Origin: Legionella sp.
GTDB lineage: Bacteria > Pseudomonadota > Gammaproteobacteria > Legionellales > Legionellaceae
Direction: 5' to 3'
DNA length: 7,420 nucleotides
Assembly: GCA_004297865.1 (NCBI GenBank)
Contig: SCSO01000216.1
Coordinates: forward strand, 1-7,420
Positions 5,335 to 7,420 of this stretch are shown here, piece by piece; positions within the stretch are counted from its first letter, which is position 1, and each line of letters opens with the position of its first letter. The notes beneath the pieces were generated by a model, which searched no databases, was not told the origin of the DNA, and saw only the letters and a program-made list of their open reading frames with translations. Made by a program: the position numbers and the translations under genes.

Positions 5335-5435
5335 TGGATCTTGAGACGGGCGATGTGACTCCTAAATCAATGTATGCTCAAGGCTATACCATGACCGTTA
5401 TTGGAGTTGCTGAAATTAATCTTACTAAGAATTAA
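5331..5435 (+). pseudogene. C-terminal fragment of an unidentified protein gene
   Basis: Directly after the core repeat the plus strand encodes TLDLETGDVTPKSMYAQGYT followed by MTVIGVAEINLTKN and TAA (5433-5435). The composition and alternating hydrophobic pattern look like a genuine beta-rich C terminus, while the frame upstream of 5315 does not. The only nearby ATG (5322-5324) lies within the repeat and has no Shine-Dalgarno, so I read this as a truncated remnant and not a working small gene. I do not recognise the parent family. Confidence 0.4.
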
Positions 5436-5451
5436 TTTTAACTTCCCAATG

Positions 5452-5472
5452 TCCCGTGGTTTGCCCACGGGA
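5452..5472. terminator. GC-rich hairpin after the dehydrogenase gene
   Basis: A perfect 8-bp stem, TCCCGTGG (5452-5459) with CCACGGGA (5465-5472) around TTTGC, lies 15 bases past the dehydrogenase stop and 16 past the remnant's stop. It sits between convergent reading frames but has no U-tract on either strand. It may be a REP-type hairpin that merely protects or pauses transcripts. Confidence 0.45.
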
Positions 5473-5487
5473 TCCAGGTTAATCTAA

Positions 5488-6375
5488 CTAGACAACCACT
5501 GCCTCTGTTTCCGGAGCTAAGAATAATTTATAAACCGTTGCAACAGATTTATTTCCAGTCGGATCTGCTTGCGTTTTGAGTTTGCAAAACTCATTTGCCC
5601 ATTCAGACGTTCTAATTCTTAATGGTGGATTTTCACTGTTTACCACACTTACCACACAATCAGCCACTTGCTCGCTGGTTTGATAAACCGCAGTACCTGA
5701 CTTAGCTAGACGCTTTCTAGCGCCTTCGAAATATTCCTTAAATAGGGGAGAGTATTCGTCAGTGTTGGCGTCATTAGGAACTTGACTCGTTTTCATCACA
5801 TTGTTAGCAAACTCAGATACAATGCCACCGGGTTCAATCACAGTGAATTTAATATTAAAACTAGGCTGAATATAACAGGCCATACTTTCAGTTAGACCTT
5901 CAACTGCAAATTTTGAAGCGCAATAAATCTCATTAAAAGGTTGTCCAATCAATCCACCAACAGAACTAACATTAATAATTTGCCCTGATTTAGCTTTACG
6001 CATGGTTGGCATTACCGCTTTAATGGTCCGCACTATTCCCATAAAATTAATATTCATCACCTGATTGATCTTTTCTTCGGTAGCTTGTTCTATAGTTTCA
6101 ACAAAGCCCATCCCGGCATTGTTGATCAGACAATCAATTCGACCTTCTTGTTTAAGGATAGCTGCTACCGCTTGAGTGACGCTTTCAGTTGATTCCACAT
6201 CCATCTGGATTAAGTGAATATTGAGATTTTTTTCTATTATCGACTGCTTTATTTGAATTGCTTTTGTAAGATTACGCATGCTGGCATAAACAATATGCCC
6301 TTGTTCAGCAAGTTTTATGGCTAAACTTAATCCTAAGCCCGAGGACGTTCCGGTTACTAGTATGATCTTTTCCAT
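5488..6375 (-). CDS. Short-chain dehydrogenase/reductase (classical SDR)
   Basis: This 295-residue NAD(P)(H)-dependent oxidoreductase has every hallmark of the classical SDR family. It shows the TGTSSGLG dinucleotide-binding motif (8-15), a basic residue in ASMRN (Arg34) after the second strand that favours NADP(H), and Asp59 in QMDVES. It also has NNAG (85-88), the structural Asn in MNIN (107-110), Ser138 in NVSSVGG, the catalytic YxxxK (Tyr151, Lys155) and the PGG loop (182-184). The C-terminal 100 residues, which set substrate specificity, resemble the retinol dehydrogenase/17-beta-HSD-like group only loosely, so the substrate cannot be given. Length is near normal for the extended members. 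The ATG has GGAG 11 bases upstream, a little far. The gene stands alone inside the unit bounded by core repeats at 5318 and 6477, divergent from the acyl-CoA-dehydrogenase-like gene. Confidence 0.92.
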   Translation of the reverse strand: MEKIILVTGTSSGLGLSLAIKLAEQGHIVYASMRNLTKAIQIKQSIIEKNLNIHLIQMDVESTESVTQAVAAILKQEGRIDCLINNAGMGFVETIEQATEEKINQVMNINFMGIVRTIKAVMPTMRKAKSGQIINVSSVGGLIGQPFNEIYCASKFAVEGLTESMACYIQPSFNIKFTVIEPGGIVSEFANNVMKTSQVPNDANTDEYSPLFKEYFEGARKRLAKSGTAVYQTSEQVADCVVSVVNSENPPLRIRTSEWANEFCKLKTQADPTGNKSVATVYKLFLAPETEAVVV

Positions 6376-6415
6376 GCTTTTGCTGACTCCAATGTCTATG
6401 TTGATTCGTTTGAAG

Positions 6416-6445
6416 TTTATAACGCAAACTTTCTCTAAATTGCAA
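6416..6445 (-). promoter_or_regulatory. Promoter of the SDR gene
   Basis: Minus-strand -35 TTGCAA (6440-6445) and -10 TATAAA (6416-6421) are 18 bp apart (17 bp if TTATAA is used). The leader to the ATG at 6375 would be about 35 bases. Confidence 0.5.
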
Positions 6446-6452
6446 ATAAAAA

Positions 6453-6477
6453 ATCAATCGATTCTGACCCCATTGAT
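6453..6477 (-). repeat. Core intergenic repeat, minus orientation (right end of unit 3)
   Basis: On the minus strand this reads ATCAATGGGGTCAGA then ATCGATTGAT, with 6-bp arms ATCAAT/ATTGAT around 13 bases. It lies between the divergent promoters of the SDR and acyl-CoA-dehydrogenase-like genes. Confidence 0.75.
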
Positions 6478-6502
6478 CTTCTCTTTTGTGATCACGTATT
6501 AT
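6473..6502 (+). promoter_or_regulatory. Promoter of the acyl-CoA-dehydrogenase-like gene, -35 supplied by the repeat
   Basis: The -35 TTGATC (6473-6478) lies mostly within the core repeat's right arm; the -10 TATTAT (6497-6502) follows after 18 bp. The same TTGATC -35 is used by the CaaX-box gene. The leader would be about 25 bases. Confidence 0.45.
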
Positions 6503-6532
6503 GAGTAACTTATGAGACCCCGGAGCAAGAGA

Positions 6533-7420
6533 ATGGATGCTACTGCAGGACTATACAGTTACACGTCTCCCAAACATACTTACCCTGATCTACCAGCCCT
6601 AAAGGAATTTTATAAACAGAATCCTCTCCATTCTTGTATGCCGAATAATAAATTTTCGGCTTCGGGCACTTATGATTTTTTTCTCAATTTAGCTTATAAC
6701 AGCGAAGACATAGGACGATGTATTTCGTTAATGATTAATGTGGTTAATGTCTCCATGCTGGAACAGTTTGATGAATCTAATTTTCTTCTCTATGCCGATA
6801 AAATCATTCATGGCGAAATAATTACTTCCATTTGTAATAACGAGGCATTGAATCACGGTAGCAATTTAAATGGAATGAGCTCTTATATCAAAGAGAATAA
6901 TGACGATTCTTACGATATCAATGTCAATAAACGGGTAATCACCAATGTTGGTGCAGCAGATTTACTGTTTGTGAGCGTGCCTATTTGGGGCGAGCAAGAA
7001 AATAAATTTGCAATATTACTTTTTGAAGGATCAGAAATCCCCCAAATGAGCTTATCTCATAAGCTAAGTGGTTTAGCCTCTTGCCCAACAGGAAGCATCA
7101 TTGCCGAGTTAAAAAATTATAAACAGGTCAGATTAGTAGCCACTATAAGAAAAAGTCTTTTCGTAATGCGGCATATGTACAACATGGAGCGTTTTTTGCT
7201 CGGTTGTATTATGACGGGCATTCTCAAAAAAATACTCAAATATGCCCTTGATGAAAAAGATAATGATCTGGTTGGTAAATTCAATAATCAATATTTACAA
7301 GATAAAATCATCAAAATATTTGATTCCTTTGTGAGATTAGAATCATTGATGATTAATTGCATTCAATATATGCATACCCAGACCCCTATCGAATCTATTT
7401 TATCAGTGATAAAACTAGAT
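6533..7420 (+). CDS. Acyl-CoA-dehydrogenase-like protein, 5' part (runs off the window)
   Basis: There are 296 codons without a stop up to the window edge. The middle region is recognisable: NNEALNHGSNLNGMSS (102-117) sits where family members have their flavin/substrate loop, INVNKRVITNVGAADLLFVSVP (129-150) matches the nGxKxxITNaxxAdlflv strand, and HKLSGLASCPTGSI (176-189) matches the klGlrgsp segment. Then NMERFLLGCIMTGILKKILKYA (217-238) matches the ER...G helix of the C-terminal FAD domain, followed by a helix containing Gln253. Members use FAD to make an alpha,beta double bond in acyl thioesters. The N-terminal helical domain is shorter than usual, and the typical glycine-rich TEPxAGSD is degenerate, so activity is uncertain; a divergent or non-catalytic homologue is possible. 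I chose ATG 6533 because CGGAG ends seven bases upstream; an in-frame ATG at 6512 has a poor site. Confidence 0.7.
   Translation, partial: MDATAGLYSYTSPKHTYPDLPALKEFYKQNPLHSCMPNNKFSASGTYDFFLNLAYNSEDIGRCISLMINVVNVSMLEQFDESNFLLYADKIIHGEIITSICNNEALNHGSNLNGMSSYIKENNDDSYDINVNKRVITNVGAADLLFVSVPIWGEQENKFAILLFEGSEIPQMSLSHKLSGLASCPTGSIIAELKNYKQVRLVATIRKSLFVMRHMYNMERFLLGCIMTGILKKILKYALDEKDNDLVGKFNNQYLQDKIIKIFDSFVRLESLMINCIQYMHTQTPIESILSVIKLD

Noticed and set aside
5452..5472. Hairpin as a standard rho-independent terminator
   Set aside because: Neither strand has a U-tract after the stem, so it is listed with low confidence and may only be a repeat hairpin.
1317..6477. The repeated core considered as a CRISPR array
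   Set aside because: Copies are hundreds to thousands of bases apart, alternate in strand and have genes between them, with no cas gene.
6488..6495. GTGATCAC, considered as a CRP-like site
   Set aside because: CRP half-sites are separated by six bases (TGTGA-N6-TCACA); here they are contiguous, so the match is only a short palindrome.
6512..6532. Upstream in-frame ATG as the start of the acyl-CoA-dehydrogenase-like gene
   Set aside because: It lacks a good Shine-Dalgarno, whereas the ATG at 6533 has CGGAG at ideal spacing.

Overview
The window is low-GC gammaproteobacterial DNA that most resembles a Legionella-type genome. This rests on inference: AT-rich codon use, many lone genes in both orientations separated by repeats, a protein ending in a eukaryote-style CaaX box, and a DUF2235-like lipase-fold protein with an acidic, hydrophobic tail. 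No species-diagnostic gene is present.

Layout. A MerR/TipAS regulator (13-948, minus) has a typical MerR-type promoter with a 19-bp spacer. Then comes a repeat-rich block (about 950-2430) holding a doubtful 68-codon ORF, two inverted copies of a short terminal-inverted-repeat (MITE-like) element and, between them, an orphan gene (1526-1921, minus). Next is a small plus-strand gene (2520-2984) whose product ends in Cys-Leu-Leu-Leu; it has a perfect palindrome over its promoter and a strong terminator. Two minus-strand genes follow: a DUF2235-like alpha/beta hydrolase (3743-5233) and an unrecognised 211-residue protein (3041-3676). After a degraded gene fragment (about 5331-5435) come a short-chain dehydrogenase/reductase (5488-6375, minus) and, divergent from it, the first 296 codons of an acyl-CoA-dehydrogenase-like gene (6533 to the window end).

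The most striking structure is a shared core, ATCAATGGGGTCAGACTC, found in seven intergenic places with small changes, plus a possible eighth cut by the left window edge. The copies alternate in orientation (+1317, -2424, +3014, -3741, +5318, -6477; the seventh, +2050, is the inner end of one MITE copy). They therefore bound three inward-facing units, each with one minus-strand gene. The core runs on either into the MITE terminal repeat or into GATTGATTTTT, which makes a 31-bp palindrome. Some copies also supply terminator stems or -35 sequences to neighbouring genes.

No shared biochemical pathway is visible. The genes look like a set of accessory genes, some possibly host-directed effectors, collected around a common repeat family. 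No transposase, integrase, tRNA, rRNA or CRISPR array was seen.
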